Source of the DNA: Sphingobacterium cellulitidis
Lineage (GTDB): Bacteria; Bacteroidota; Bacteroidia; Sphingobacteriales; Sphingobacteriaceae
Reading direction: 5' to 3'
Assembly (NCBI GenBank): GCA_002245855.1
Contig: NOUX01000002.1
Coordinates: 548,988-612,987, forward strand
DNA length: 64,000 nt
The notes under the pieces were generated by a model. That model was not told the DNA's origin and searched no databases. It saw nothing but the letters and a program-made list of their open reading frames with translations. The first letter of the stretch is position 1; every line of letters begins with the position of its first letter. The position numbers and the translations under genes were made by a program. Below, one piece after another: positions 19,921 to 28,339 of this stretch.

Positions 19921-19937
19921 AAAAACTTTTGGGGTTC
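19903..19937. other. Hairpin at the left IS end, before orfA
   Basis: GAACCCCAAAAGTT (19903-19916) and AACTTTTGGGGTTC (19924-19937) pair perfectly over 14 bp with a 7-base loop, 7 bases before the orfA ATG at 19945. Such hairpins in other IS elements block read-through transcription or translation from outside; that role is inferred here. Confidence 0.6.
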
Positions 19938-19944
19938 ATTATTT

Positions 19945-20466
19945 ATGTCAAATCACACCTTTGAGGAGAAACTAGAAATCGTTTCTCAAGTGGAAAGCGG
20001 GAAGTCGATACTGCGCATATCCCGCGAACTCCATATCAGCAAAGTCATGATATTGGAATGGGTTCGGAAGTATAATCTTTATGGTGAAAGAGGGCTACTC
20101 AAGCAGCCTAATGTCCCAGCCACGGCTGATTTCAAAGAAGAAATTGTAAGGACTATTCTAGAAAAAGAAGTACCTTAAGTACAGGTTGTTCTACAGTATG
20201 GAGTAAGCAAGAGTGCTTTAGAGAGCTGGGTGAAATTGGTACGGGTCCATGGGTATGCTGTATTACATCAACAAAAAAATCGTGGAGGACCGCCTAAAGA
20301 TATGAGTAAATCAAAGAAGCATGAGCCTGAAACAGAACTAGAGAAGCTCCAGGCGGAGAACACTCGTTTACGAGCCGAGATTGCATTATAAAAAAAAGTC
20401 ACGGCCTTAGTCAAGGAAAGAGAAGCCCGCGAACGCATGAATGGGCAAAAGCCATCGAAGAACTAA
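19945..20466 (+). pseudogene. IS3-family transposase orfA, two in-frame stops
   Basis: Residues 1-77 form a helix-turn-helix DNA-binding domain (EKLEIVSQVESGKSILRISR) and the frame stops at 20176. Without the stop it continues as VQVVLQYGVSKSALESWVKL and an AEN-type leucine-zipper-like helix (KLQAENTRLRAEIAL). It stops again at 20389, next to an A8 run (20390-20397) that is the likely -1 frameshift slip site, and finally ends at 20464. In relatives the second stop position is normally Leu (ALLKK). Confidence 0.8.
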
Positions 20467-21290
20467 GGTCTGAACATGATATTTCAATTCTATTGGATTG
20501 TAAACAGATGGCTCGTTAGGTATTTTATTATCATCTCAAACGCCTGAATAGTAGAGATAAATACAAGAAAGAAAAGGAAGAGGTCATACGCATATATCAC
20601 CTGCACAAAGGTAGATATGGATATCGACGGGTAACAGCCGACATGAAGAACTTGGATTATCATATAAACCATAAGACTGTTCAAAGACTAATGGGAACAT
20701 TGGACCTGAAATGTAAAATCAGGAAAGTCCGCTATCGCTCATACAAAGGGGAAGTTGGTAAAATTGCTCCCAATATACAGGAAAGGAATTTCAAGGCAAG
20801 TTCGCCCAATCAGAAATGGGCTACAGATGTTACTGAGGTAAACATCAAAGGCCAGAAGATCTACCTATCTCCGATACTTGACATGTTCAATGGAGAAGTA
20901 ATCTCCTATAGTATCTCAAAAAGCCCGAACATGATGATGATAGAAGAGATGTTAAATAAGGCTTTTGATAAAACTAAAGATACAAAGGGGCTTATTTTTC
21001 ACTCTGATCAAGGCTGGCAATATCAGCATTATGGATACAGAAAGGCTTTAGAAAAACAAGGTATTATACAGAGCATGTCCAGAAAAGGGAATTGTTTAGA
21101 TAATGCCGTGGCCGAAAACTTTTTTGCAATCTTAAAGACAGAATTACTATACTCACAAAGCCTTGAGACAGCCGACGAGTTTATCTAATCAGTAAAAGAA
21201 TACTTCTACTATTACAACAATAAAAGAATAAAAAACAGATTAAATGGAAAGAGCCCGGTGGAATACCGAGCTCTGCTAGAAAAAACTTAA
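20391..21290 (+). pseudogene. IS3-family transposase orfB (DDE integrase), two in-frame stops
   Basis: In the -1 frame relative to orfA it reads HEWAKAIEELRSEHDI, then the HTH_21-like IYHLHKGRYGYRRVT. The rve integrase core follows, with the DDE residues in WATDVTEV, FHSDQGW and NAVAENFFAILKTE. Stops at 20517 (before VFYYHLKR) and 21186 (before SVKEYFYYYNN) split it. The longest intact piece, 20643-21188, holds all three catalytic residues but lacks both ends. Confidence 0.82.
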
Positions 21291-21302
21291 TTTTGTTAAT
21301 CC

Positions 21303-21326
21303 GTCCAACTTTTTGGGGTCATGTCA
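21303..21326 (-). repeat. Right terminal inverted repeat of the IS
   Basis: GTCCAACTTTTTGGGGTCATGTCA is here in pieces: the core TTTTTGGGGTCA pairs with the CCCCAAAA core of the left end. It follows the orfB stop by 12 bases. Confidence 0.65.
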
Positions 21327-21658
21327 ATCTTTTGGGTCCAGTATTACTTCCTGGAGAACATGTTTTAATAATTTCACATCCTGACCATATATACTATTAT
21401 CTAAGCGAAGGCATTGTCAATAAAAATAGCCTGATGTTAAATCCTAGAATGCCCGGAATACGCCAATACAGAATGACTGTAAGTGCGGATTATGCGGTTG
21501 GATCAAGTGGCGCCCCTATCCTTTCCCAAAATGGAAATCTTGCTGGTGTCGTATCATCAACCCAAACCATTCCTTCTTCTGGAAATGCAGATAATAAACA
21601 ACAAATGGTCATGAAAAATGCTATTTCCGTACGTGCTTTGCAACAATTAATCCAATAA
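21327..21658 (+). pseudogene. 3' remnant of a trypsin-like serine protease gene
   Basis: Immediately after the right IS end the frame reads LGPVLLPGEHVLIISHPD, then YYLSEGIVNKN, then GSSGAPILSQNGNLAGVVSS. This matches the last half of a trypsin-like (V8/Deg-type) domain, with the catalytic Ser in GSSGAP. The half with the signal peptide, His and Asp is missing. It is not found on the other side of the IS, where only 38 bases separate the element from the MCE gene. The frame is open into the IS (TTG at 21293) but that start is fortuitous. The stop is 3 bases before the thioredoxin-fold gene, so the two were presumably one operon. Confidence 0.7.
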
Positions 21659-21661
21659 CTT

Positions 21662-22906
21662 ATGAGACAGATCATTCTTCTTTTATGCTTACTCCCTACT
21701 CTATTATGTGCCCAAGAAAAAGGAATTTCATTTAATAATAACCTCAATTGGCAAGAAGTTAAAGCCAAAGCTAAGGCTGAAAACAAATACATCATGATCG
21801 ATTGCTATACCTCTTGGTGTGTTCCTTGTAAAATTATGGAACAACAGGTATTTACAGACAGCAAGATTGGTGAATATAGCAACCAACATTTTGTAACAGT
21901 TCAGGTTCAATTTGATGATGATCCTAAAGCAAATAAAATCAAAAAAGATTGGATGAACTTAAGTAAGGAATTCGCCAAAAAATATGAGGTAGATGGTTAT
22001 CCTTGCTATTTATTCTTTAGCCCTCAAGGCGAAATTGTTCACAAAGCTTATGGTAAAAGAGATATCCCAAATTTTCTAAACCTGTTGAAGAAAATTCAGG
22101 ATCCAGACTCTCAATATTATACGTTGAGAGAACGATATAAGGAGAATAAAATTGATGTCCAGGTCCTTAAATTATTATTGAACGCTTCCATGGAAGCTGA
22201 GCCTGAAGATAAACAAGAACTTATTCAAGCTTATTTGGCAATGAACCCAGATGTACAATCTAATGCCGAAGTAAAAGTTATCATGGATGTAACGCGTTCT
22301 TCGAAAGATTCTGGATTTCCAATCTTGTTAAACCAAGCTAAAAAAATAAATAATCTTTTAGGAGAAGTAGTGGCCGAGGATCTATACCGAGGAATAATAA
22401 ATTTTGAAGATGCCGAAAACAAGCTCGGCCGCAAATCTCCAATGGGATATTATATCCTGAATAATAAACAAGACTGGTCTGTCTTTGAAGACTCTTTGGC
22501 AACCAAATACCCCGAACATAAAACCGAAATCCTCGACTTCATCAAGTTGAACTTCTATAAAAATGGTTTCCTGATGGAAGATTATATCCCAGCATTGAAA
22601 AATTACATCAAAAAATATGATGGAACCATCAGTAACAAAATGAAAATGGAATATGTGGGTGTACTAGCTAAAAACTTCACAGACATCGATTTTATCAAAA
22701 ACATGCTGAATTGGTCAAAAGATGCTTTTGAGCAAACCGACAATTCGCAACACCTCTATAATTATGCCCTCCTAACTTATAAAATCGGGGAGCATGATAA
22801 AGGGATTGAAATAATCAAAAAAGCAATTGAATCTGCAGATGAAGGTCAATTATTCAATTTCAATGAAAAATTGGACCTGATGAAGAAAGGTGACGATATT
22901 CTTTAA
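21662..22906 (+). CDS. Exported thioredoxin-fold protein
   Basis: Signal peptide (residues 1-17, ending LLCAQ) followed by a thioredoxin domain with the redox motif WCVPCK (C53, C56) in DCYTSWCVPC. This kind of DUF255/thioredoxin_7-like domain is common in periplasmic Bacteroidota proteins. The remaining 260 residues are helical with TPR-like character near the end (LYNYALLTYKIGEHDKGIEI). It is probably periplasmic and involved in disulfide exchange. Its natural promoter was likely upstream in the gene now truncated by the IS, so expression may have changed. It ends before a perfect terminator shared with the convergent peptidase gene. Confidence 0.85.
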   Translation: MRQIILLLCLLPTLLCAQEKGISFNNNLNWQEVKAKAKAENKYIMIDCYTSWCVPCKIMEQQVFTDSKIGEYSNQHFVTVQVQFDDDPKANKIKKDWMNLSKEFAKKYEVDGYPCYLFFSPQGEIVHKAYGKRDIPNFLNLLKKIQDPDSQYYTLRERYKENKIDVQVLKLLLNASMEAEPEDKQELIQAYLAMNPDVQSNAEVKVIMDVTRSSKDSGFPILLNQAKKINNLLGEVVAEDLYRGIINFEDAENKLGRKSPMGYYILNNKQDWSVFEDSLATKYPEHKTEILDFIKLNFYKNGFLMEDYIPALKNYIKKYDGTISNKMKMEYVGVLAKNFTDIDFIKNMLNWSKDAFEQTDNSQHLYNYALLTYKIGEHDKGIEIIKKAIESADEGQLFNFNEKLDLMKKGDDIL

Positions 22907-22980
22907 ATGTTGTTTATTAAGTAAAGAATGTAAAACAAGATATAAGACCCAAAATAAAATCTTGTTCCTATACATTCAAA

Positions 22981-23011
22981 AAGCCGATTCAATTGAATCG
23001 GCTTCTTTATT
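22981..23011. terminator. Bidirectional terminator
   Basis: AAGCCGATTC and GAATCGGCTT around AATT form a perfect 24-base palindrome (22981-23004), with A-rich and T-rich flanks on each side, between convergent genes. Confidence 0.9.
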
Positions 23012-23025
23012 TTTTTAGTTTTTTA

Positions 23026-25134
23026 TTATTTATTCAAGGTTTCATTTAACCATCCGAAAAATTCTCGTTGCCACACTTGTGCGTTATGGCCCGAAAGAAC
23101 CCATTGGTTCTCGTCTGGTAAATAAACTAGCCTACTTTTAACCCCTCTAATTTGAGCAGCTTGGAAGGCCTCTAAACCTTGTCCTATCGGAACTCTATAA
23201 TCTTTCCCTCCTTGAAATATCAAAATAGGAGTATCCCATTTCTCAACTAAAGTACTCGGATTGAATTGAGTATAGGTCTTTTCATTCGCTTTATCCCAAT
23301 AAGGTCCACCCAATTCATAGTTTGCAAAAAACAACTCTTCTGTAGTTCCATACCAAGACTTCATATCAAATAAGCCACAATGGGAGATAAATGATTTAAA
23401 CCTTCCTTCATGTACTCCTGCTAATTGAAATACAGAATATCCTCCATAACTTGCTCCAACAGCTCCAATCTTTTCTTTATCAACATAAGATTCCTTGGAA
23501 AGATCATCAATCGCCGATAGATAATCGTTGATCGCTTGGCCTCCCCAATCCTTAGAGATTTGCTCATTCCACTTTACGCCCCATCCTGGCATACCACGTC
23601 GGTTTGGTGCAATGACTATATAGCCTTGCGATGCCAATAATTGAAAGTTCCAACGGAAGGAATACGATTGAGTAACTGCTCCTTGTGGACCTCCTTGACA
23701 AAACAAAAGGGTTGGATACTTTTTGCTTGGATCAAAATTAGGGGGATAAATAACCCATGAAAATAAATCCTCACCGTCGGTAGCTTTCGTTACTCTACTT
23801 TCTACTTTGGTATCAGCGACCTTACTGTACAATTGATCATTCACAGTCGTTATCGGATTTAATTTTTTGGACTTAAATGCATAATGATAAACCTCATTTG
23901 CACGAGTCATTTTAGATAAAGTAACAACCAATCCATCCTTAGTTTCACCTACAATCCCATTGATATCGAATTCACCATTTGATATCTTATTGATGATTGG
24001 CAATGCTCTATTTTTAAGATTACTAGGAATAAGCAATTCAAAAATCTGAACTGTACCTTCAGTAGGTGCTAAAAAGTAAATTTTCTTATTATCCTTGCTC
24101 CAAGTATAGGAATTGATTGTACCATCCCAATGAGCAGTCATATTCAATTTGATTCCAGTTGATGGTTCGCTGATATAGATATCGTTTTTATCCGATTCAT
24201 AGCCTTCAGTTTTCATACTCATCCAGCTCATCAATTTTCCATCCGGACTGAAATTCGGGTTATTGTCATACCCATTCATTCCTTCAGTAAGATTACTGGT
24301 TTGACCCGAAGCTAATTCATATCGGTAAATATCCGTATTGGTACTCTGAGCATACTCTGTCCCAAATTTCTTCTTACATACATATAGAACAGCCTTGCTA
24401 TCTGGCGTCCATGCAAAGTCCTCAGCCCCACCAAATGGCATCGTAGGAGAATAAAATGGCTCAGCACCCAACAGGTCTTTAGCCTCTCCTATTTTCCCAT
24501 TCTCATAACTGGCAACAAATGGATGATTGAATTTGCCATCATTCCAGGTATCCCAATGTCTATAATCCAAATTATCGTAGATATATACATTTGATTTAGG
24601 TAAATCCTTATATTTATCAGTGCTATGGTAATCTTTCACCAAGACTTGCTTGCTAAACAGAATGTGTTTCCCATCAGGTGAAATTTTTACATTTTCTAAA
24701 CCACCTTCATAATTCGTTAACTGTACAGAGTTTCCATCTTTTAGGTTTTTCTTCCAGATTTGTCCACTGAACATATACAGCACATCATCTCCCTCAACCT
24801 TTAAAACAGATTCTCCACCAGCTTCGGAAGTGAATTGTTTGGCAACTCCTCCTTTTACAGGAATAACAAAAAGGTTCTTCTCCGATTTGTTTGCGTCGAA
24901 TTCATAATTCGATACTCCGTAAATTAATTGAGTTCCATCTGCTGATAGCCCTTCTCCACTTACTCTACCCAATTCCCAAAGCATTTTAGGACTCAAAGGT
25001 TCCACATTTCCCGAACGTCTAACTCGATTCTCTACTTTTGGTCGCTCCACCTTTTGGGGAACTTCTTTTCCTTCTTGTGCAATAACCATATTATTGATCA
25101 ATAAGAGTGCTCCAATCCATGATATCTTATGCAT
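23026..25134 (-). CDS. S9 family serine peptidase (prolyl oligopeptidase / dipeptidyl-peptidase type)
   Basis: Signal peptide at residues 1-19, then a WD40-like beta-propeller (about residues 60-420) with several SPDGK, TPDSK and SKDNK repeats. A C-terminal alpha/beta hydrolase follows, with the triad Ser562 in GASYGGY, Asp in GGKDYRVP and His in LSGHNAQVW. Length 702. It should cleave peptides in the periplasm, releasing dipeptides or acylated residues. The exact specificity (DPP or acyl-aminoacyl) is not clear. A 9-bp inverted repeat sits just before the start (25143-25182). Confidence 0.92.
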   Translation of the reverse strand: MHKISWIGALLLINNMVIAQEGKEVPQKVERPKVENRVRRSGNVEPLSPKMLWELGRVSGEGLSADGTQLIYGVSNYEFDANKSEKNLFVIPVKGGVAKQFTSEAGGESVLKVEGDDVLYMFSGQIWKKNLKDGNSVQLTNYEGGLENVKISPDGKHILFSKQVLVKDYHSTDKYKDLPKSNVYIYDNLDYRHWDTWNDGKFNHPFVASYENGKIGEAKDLLGAEPFYSPTMPFGGAEDFAWTPDSKAVLYVCKKKFGTEYAQSTNTDIYRYELASGQTSNLTEGMNGYDNNPNFSPDGKLMSWMSMKTEGYESDKNDIYISEPSTGIKLNMTAHWDGTINSYTWSKDNKKIYFLAPTEGTVQIFELLIPSNLKNRALPIINKISNGEFDINGIVGETKDGLVVTLSKMTRANEVYHYAFKSKKLNPITTVNDQLYSKVADTKVESRVTKATDGEDLFSWVIYPPNFDPSKKYPTLLFCQGGPQGAVTQSYSFRWNFQLLASQGYIVIAPNRRGMPGWGVKWNEQISKDWGGQAINDYLSAIDDLSKESYVDKEKIGAVGASYGGYSVFQLAGVHEGRFKSFISHCGLFDMKSWYGTTEELFFANYELGGPYWDKANEKTYTQFNPSTLVEKWDTPILIFQGGKDYRVPIGQGLEAFQAAQIRGVKSRLVYLPDENQWVLSGHNAQVWQREFFGWLNETLNK

Positions 25135-25272
25135 ATTAAAAACGATTTGCCCGCCAATTTACTAAAGTTGACAGGCAAATCGAAATCAATACCTAATTTC
25201 CACGACTGACTTTCCAAAATAATAGCCAGATGCTGGTGAGATACATTCTTATTGATGTTCTATTTAACCTTA

Positions 25273-26766
25273 TCATTGCTTTTCAAATTGATACCAGTTA
25301 ATTTTTGTTGAGATTTTCATTAATACCGCCAAGATGATGAATAAACCAATGGTTCCTACAATTAACGAATAGTCGCGAAGTTGAAGCAGTACGAAAATAA
25401 AACTATAGAATAGGGCTAATATGGCTGCAAAATTCAAGGCTGATTTCAAATCCTTGGTAATTGCTTTAATAAACGATGAAATCAAGACAATTGTTGCGAT
25501 AGCTGCAATTAAATATGCAAAATTAAATCCAATATGCTCCGAAATTGCCAATAATAACGCATAGAATAGAACCATAGCAAAACCTATTAATACATATTGA
25601 ATGATGTGTACTCGTTGTTTTTTGATAATCTCCATGAAAACAAGTGATACAAAGGTCAACGCGATCACCAAAGCGCCATACTTAGTCACTCGGGTTGTTT
25701 TCTGATAGTTATCAACCTGTGGTAAGAAATTTACCTGAACCATATCATAATCGGTGGAGGTCAGCTGATTGCCAGTGCCGGCAACCCTTGGCTCTGGCAT
25801 ACCTGGACCAACATAATCCCTAGGATGCGCATCTTCACCCGATAGATCGATCCCTTGATATGTATAAATACTATAAGGTTCTCCTGTCCATTGTTGAGCT
25901 TGTTTCCTGCTAAAGTCTGGAATATTCCAACTTGCCTTGAATGTGGAATTTACCTCGCGCTCATCTGGTAAAAAATTACCATTAAAACTTGGGTTAGCCC
26001 AATTACCTGAGGCATTGATCTTGGTGTTTTTTGCCAATGGTAAGAAGTTCAAAGATTTAGAACCTTTTAGATCAAAATTTATTTCAAATGGCTTGTTCAA
26101 GGATTCATTCCCTTCCAATGGGATGTCAACTGTTAAATTTTGGGGGAATAAATCAATTTCTAAATCATACTTCCCCATTTCAATGCTCTTCCCATCCCAT
26201 TTAAAGGTTGGACTCGCGGATAATCCTTTTAAGTCCTGTATCCCAAAAATCAATTTAGCCTGATTCCATTTCAATTCATTAGGTTCAACTTTTAACTTAC
26301 TTAAATCAAATGACCTAAAGTTCCCTTTTATATTAATCTTGGAATTATAAACAATAGCTTGATAAATTCCTCGCTTTAATGGTTGGGGCTCAACTGTCGC
26401 AGAAATCTGTGCTTGGTCTGCCATTAAGAATGCATATTCTGTGACAACAGTCGTCACTAAGGTACTAACACCCGAACCATCATCGTTACTTTTCATCCGC
26501 TCTCTAACGACTTCATACGGTACAGCAATGATGGGACTTGCTACAACTTGATCCATCCCCCATTTTCTCGCTATCTCTGTAGAAACACTCTCCTCTCTCG
26601 TATTACGCTCCGAAATCAAATCCCCAATTAATCCCAAAGGAATCAATAGGATCAACATTAAAAAGAAAATGATAAAGATCTTGACAATTAGGGATGACCC
26701 AACTTTTTCCATAAAGGTCTTTTGAGAACTGTTCTCCTTGCCTTCGTTAATTGAATTATTTTCCAT
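25273..26766 (-). CDS. creD: CreD-like inner-membrane protein
   Basis: The 497-residue protein has a membrane anchor at residues 28-50, a large periplasmic beta-rich domain, and about five C-terminal membrane helices. The conserved CreD features are visible: NFLPQVDNYQKTTRVTKYGAL before the helices, then FVSLVFMEIIKKQRVHIIQY. CreD is linked to envelope integrity and beta-lactam response in other bacteria; its reaction is unknown. It lies just downstream of a membrane protein/winged-helix regulator operon and carries the same 20-bp palindrome in its upstream region. Confidence 0.92.
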   Translation of the reverse strand: MENNSINEGKENSSQKTFMEKVGSSLIVKIFIIFFLMLILLIPLGLIGDLISERNTREESVSTEIARKWGMDQVVASPIIAVPYEVVRERMKSNDDGSGVSTLVTTVVTEYAFLMADQAQISATVEPQPLKRGIYQAIVYNSKINIKGNFRSFDLSKLKVEPNELKWNQAKLIFGIQDLKGLSASPTFKWDGKSIEMGKYDLEIDLFPQNLTVDIPLEGNESLNKPFEINFDLKGSKSLNFLPLAKNTKINASGNWANPSFNGNFLPDEREVNSTFKASWNIPDFSRKQAQQWTGEPYSIYTYQGIDLSGEDAHPRDYVGPGMPEPRVAGTGNQLTSTDYDMVQVNFLPQVDNYQKTTRVTKYGALVIALTFVSLVFMEIIKKQRVHIIQYVLIGFAMVLFYALLLAISEHIGFNFAYLIAAIATIVLISSFIKAITKDLKSALNFAAILALFYSFIFVLLQLRDYSLIVGTIGLFIILAVLMKISTKINWYQFEKQ

Positions 26767-26840
26767 GTTTAATAGTGTTTACTTGTAGTTTTTGTTATTT
26801 TTTTATCTAATGATTGTTGATTTAATTTATTTATCCATAA

Positions 26841-26860
26841 AGTACTTTGTGTTTCAAAGT
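26841..26860. promoter_or_regulatory. Palindromic operator-like site upstream of creD
   Basis: AGTACTTTGTGTTTCAAAGT contains ACTTTG-TGTTT-CAAAGT. Exactly the same 20 bases occur at 27805-27824. It lies 75 bases before the creD ATG and 19 bases before the end of the regulator gene. On the minus strand its ACTTTG may also form part of a -7 box. Confidence 0.65.
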
Positions 26861-26878
26861 GGAGGCGCAAAAAAAATA

Positions 26879-27181
26879 TTATTTATACTGTTGCTTGATT
26901 AAACTTTCCAAGGCAATGATATGATTTTCAAATGCTTTAGCGCCTACATCTGTTTTACTATAACTTGTATTCGGTTTTCGATCTATAAAGGTCTTCGTGA
27001 CCAAAATATAGCCCTCCTTTTCAAGATTCTTTAAATTTGAGGCTAGATTACCATCTGTAACTTCCAACAATTCCTTCAATGAATTGAAATCATAGGACTC
27101 GTTGGCCATCAAGATACTCATGATCTGAAGCCTTACCCGATTTTCAAAAACCTTATCATATAATGTTAAATCCAAACTCAC
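26879..27181 (-). CDS. Winged-helix transcriptional regulator (GTG start)
   Basis: A 100-residue protein with a MarR/ArsR-like winged helix (NRVRLQIMSILMANESYDFN, then LLEVTDGNLASNLKNLEKEG as the recognition helix) and a wing reading ILVTKTFIDRKPNTSYSKTD. No sensor domain is visible. It starts at GTG (27181), overlapping the stop of the upstream membrane-protein gene in GTGA, so the two are translationally coupled. The likely targets are the two identical palindromes at 26841 and 27805, meaning that it would control itself and creD. That link is inferred. Confidence 0.85.
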   Translation of the reverse strand: MSLDLTLYDKVFENRVRLQIMSILMANESYDFNSLKELLEVTDGNLASNLKNLEKEGYILVTKTFIDRKPNTSYSKTDVGAKAFENHIIALESLIKQQYK

Positions 27182-27801
27182 TTTCTTTCGTACTTTTTAT
27201 GGACAATTAACCCGTAAATGATATGTAGTACGCCAAAGCCTAATGCCCAAAAAACAACGCCATATCCAGGGAAGGCCAAAGCTAACAAGCCTAATACAAT
27301 TTCCAAAATCCCAAGTACCCTTACTTCTCGAAAGGTAAAAACACTCGCTGCCGCTAATGACAATCCATAAAAAATCAGTAAGGTAGAGGCGATTAATCCA
27401 AAAATTCCCTTGCTAAGTAATATAATGGAAAATAATCCTCCAGTAACCAACGGAATAGCCATTGCCTTTAATAAAGCTTTGCTTGTTGGATTCCAGATAC
27501 TTTGCCCTGATTTCTTAGCCTTGGACTTAGCCATGCTCACTCCTACCGCAATTGAAATAAACAAAACCAAAAATGCAATGATGATTAATTTCCATAATAT
27601 GGCCTCATCCAGAACGTAGTAATCACGGTAGCCAAATTCACTCTTAGTCCCATATACGACAAAACAAGCGGCAACTGAACCCAATAAGGCTAAACAACCT
27701 ATCAAAACTCCCGATAGTCCACTAATAGACATAAACTTCGATGATTTCTCCATCATCGAACGGATTTGACCTATTTCCTTTAAGATATCTTTCTGCTCCA
27801 T
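27178..27801 (-). CDS. Small membrane protein co-transcribed with a winged-helix regulator
   Basis: A 207-residue protein with a short cytoplasmic N-terminus (MEQKDILKEIGQIRSMMEKS) and six membrane helices. The start is ATG at 27801; a longer frame to 27849 would run through the operator palindrome and add a poor N-terminus. I do not recognise a catalytic motif. In Bacteroidota such proteins often precede a small winged-helix regulator and a CreD gene, and here all three are together, which suggests a membrane-sensing or signalling partner of the regulator. Its stop overlaps the next start (GTGA). Confidence 0.8.
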   Translation of the reverse strand: MEQKDILKEIGQIRSMMEKSSKFMSISGLSGVLIGCLALLGSVAACFVVYGTKSEFGYRDYYVLDEAILWKLIIIAFLVLFISIAVGVSMAKSKAKKSGQSIWNPTSKALLKAMAIPLVTGGLFSIILLSKGIFGLIASTLLIFYGLSLAAASVFTFREVRVLGILEIVLGLLALAFPGYGVVFWALGFGVLHIIYGLIVHKKYERK

Positions 27802-27804
27802 AAA

Positions 27805-27824
27805 AGTACTTTGTGTTTCAAAGT
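27805..27824. promoter_or_regulatory. Second copy of the creD-type palindromic site
   Basis: The same AGTACTTTGTGTTTCAAAGT as at 26841, here only 3 bases upstream of the membrane-protein ATG. The minus-strand sequence TTTACTTTG is near the -7 consensus, so the site could cover the promoter itself and allow repression by steric block. Confidence 0.65.
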
Positions 27825-28134
27825 AAAGAAGAAAAAAGTATCCAAACAAATATTTTTTTTATTTTTTTTCTCCTCAATGGTCCTTATTCTAACCTAATTA
27901 TTCTCCAAATACCCTCCATCCCCGATAATAACCAAATTAATAAGTACATTTTTACACGTTGTAGTAATAATTCTTTCCTGAAAAATAAACCTAACCCAGC
28001 TCAAAATCCTTCCATTTTGACCAATATCAGCCCAAAATCCCCATTTAAAGTCCCCTCAATTAGCTTATTTAAAAAATTAGGCAGTTAAAAAACAAACAGT
28101 TACATAAAAAGTATTAAAAATTAAAAGAAAACAC
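27825..28134. other. Intergenic, no gene seen
   Basis: About 310 A/T-rich bases. One 91-codon open frame on the plus strand (27813-28088) starts inside the operator palindrome and has no recognisable features. I see no RNA structure other than the tRNA promoter that follows. Confidence 0.5.
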
Positions 28135-28165
28135 TTGACATATATAGGTTTGGTTTCTATCTTTG
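28135..28165 (+). promoter_or_regulatory. Strong promoter of tRNA-Leu
   Basis: TTGACA (28135-28140) and TATCTTTG (28158-28165) are spaced by 17 bases, a near-ideal Bacteroidota -33/-7 pair. The -7 box ends 21 bases before the tRNA. Confidence 0.85.
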
Positions 28166-28186
28166 TGGCTCAATAAAATCCTAACT

Positions 28187-28268
28187 GCGGAAGTGGCGTA
28201 ATTGGTAGCCGCACCAGACTTAGGATCTGGCGCCGCGAGGCGTGGGGGTTCGAGTCCCTTCTTCCGCA
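28187..28268 (+). tRNA. tRNA-Leu (anticodon UAG)
   Basis: The acceptor stem GCGGAAG pairs with CTTCCGC, with discriminator A at 28268 (82 nt). The D arm contains AATTGGTAG. The anticodon stem CCAGA/TCTGG encloses loop CTTAGGA, so the anticodon is TAG (Leu, CUN codons). A long variable arm (GCGCCGCGAGGCG) fits class II leucine tRNA, and the T loop is TTCGAGT. CCA is not encoded. Confidence 0.97.
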
Positions 28269-28274
28269 CTTGAT

Positions 28275-28311
28275 GTCCTCCTGAAAACGAAAAATCAGGA
28301 GGACTTTTTTT
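28275..28311 (+). terminator. Terminator after tRNA-Leu
   Basis: GTCCTCCTGA (28275-28284) pairs with TCAGGAGGAC (28295-28304), followed by T7. Confidence 0.9.
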
Positions 28312-28339
28312 ATTAATTGCGAAAAGCTAAAAAAAGAGT

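Larger units (their letters stand above)
19897..21326 (+). mobile_element. Inactive IS3-family insertion sequence (about 1.43 kb)
   Basis: Two overlapping frames in the orfA (+) and orfB (-1) arrangement lie between imperfect terminal repeats. The left end TGAAGTGAACCCCAAAAGTT and the right end, read inwards TGACATGACCCCAAAAAGTT, share the CCCCAAAA core. The DDE residues are still present in orfB, but four in-frame stops (20176, 20389, 20517, 21186) interrupt the genes, so the element should not make its own transposase. I could not identify a target-site duplication. Its right end abuts the 3' fragment of a protease gene and its left end lies 38 bases after the MCE gene. Confidence 0.85.

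Noticed and set aside
20176-21188. Four in-frame TAA/TAG codons in an otherwise intact transposase, as a possible stop-codon reassignment
   Set aside because: The other genes in the window use TAA and TAG as normal stops, and at 20389 relatives of the IS have Leu (ALLKK), which fits simple point mutation. Decay is the simpler reading.
25143-25182. 9-bp inverted repeat with a 22-base loop before the S9 peptidase start, as a riboswitch or attenuator
   Set aside because: The arms are short, the loop is long and no second structure or T run is present; a chance repeat cannot be excluded.
27813-28088. 91-codon frame between the membrane protein and tRNA-Leu
   Set aside because: Its start lies in the operator palindrome, composition is that of random A/T-rich DNA and no family features are visible.
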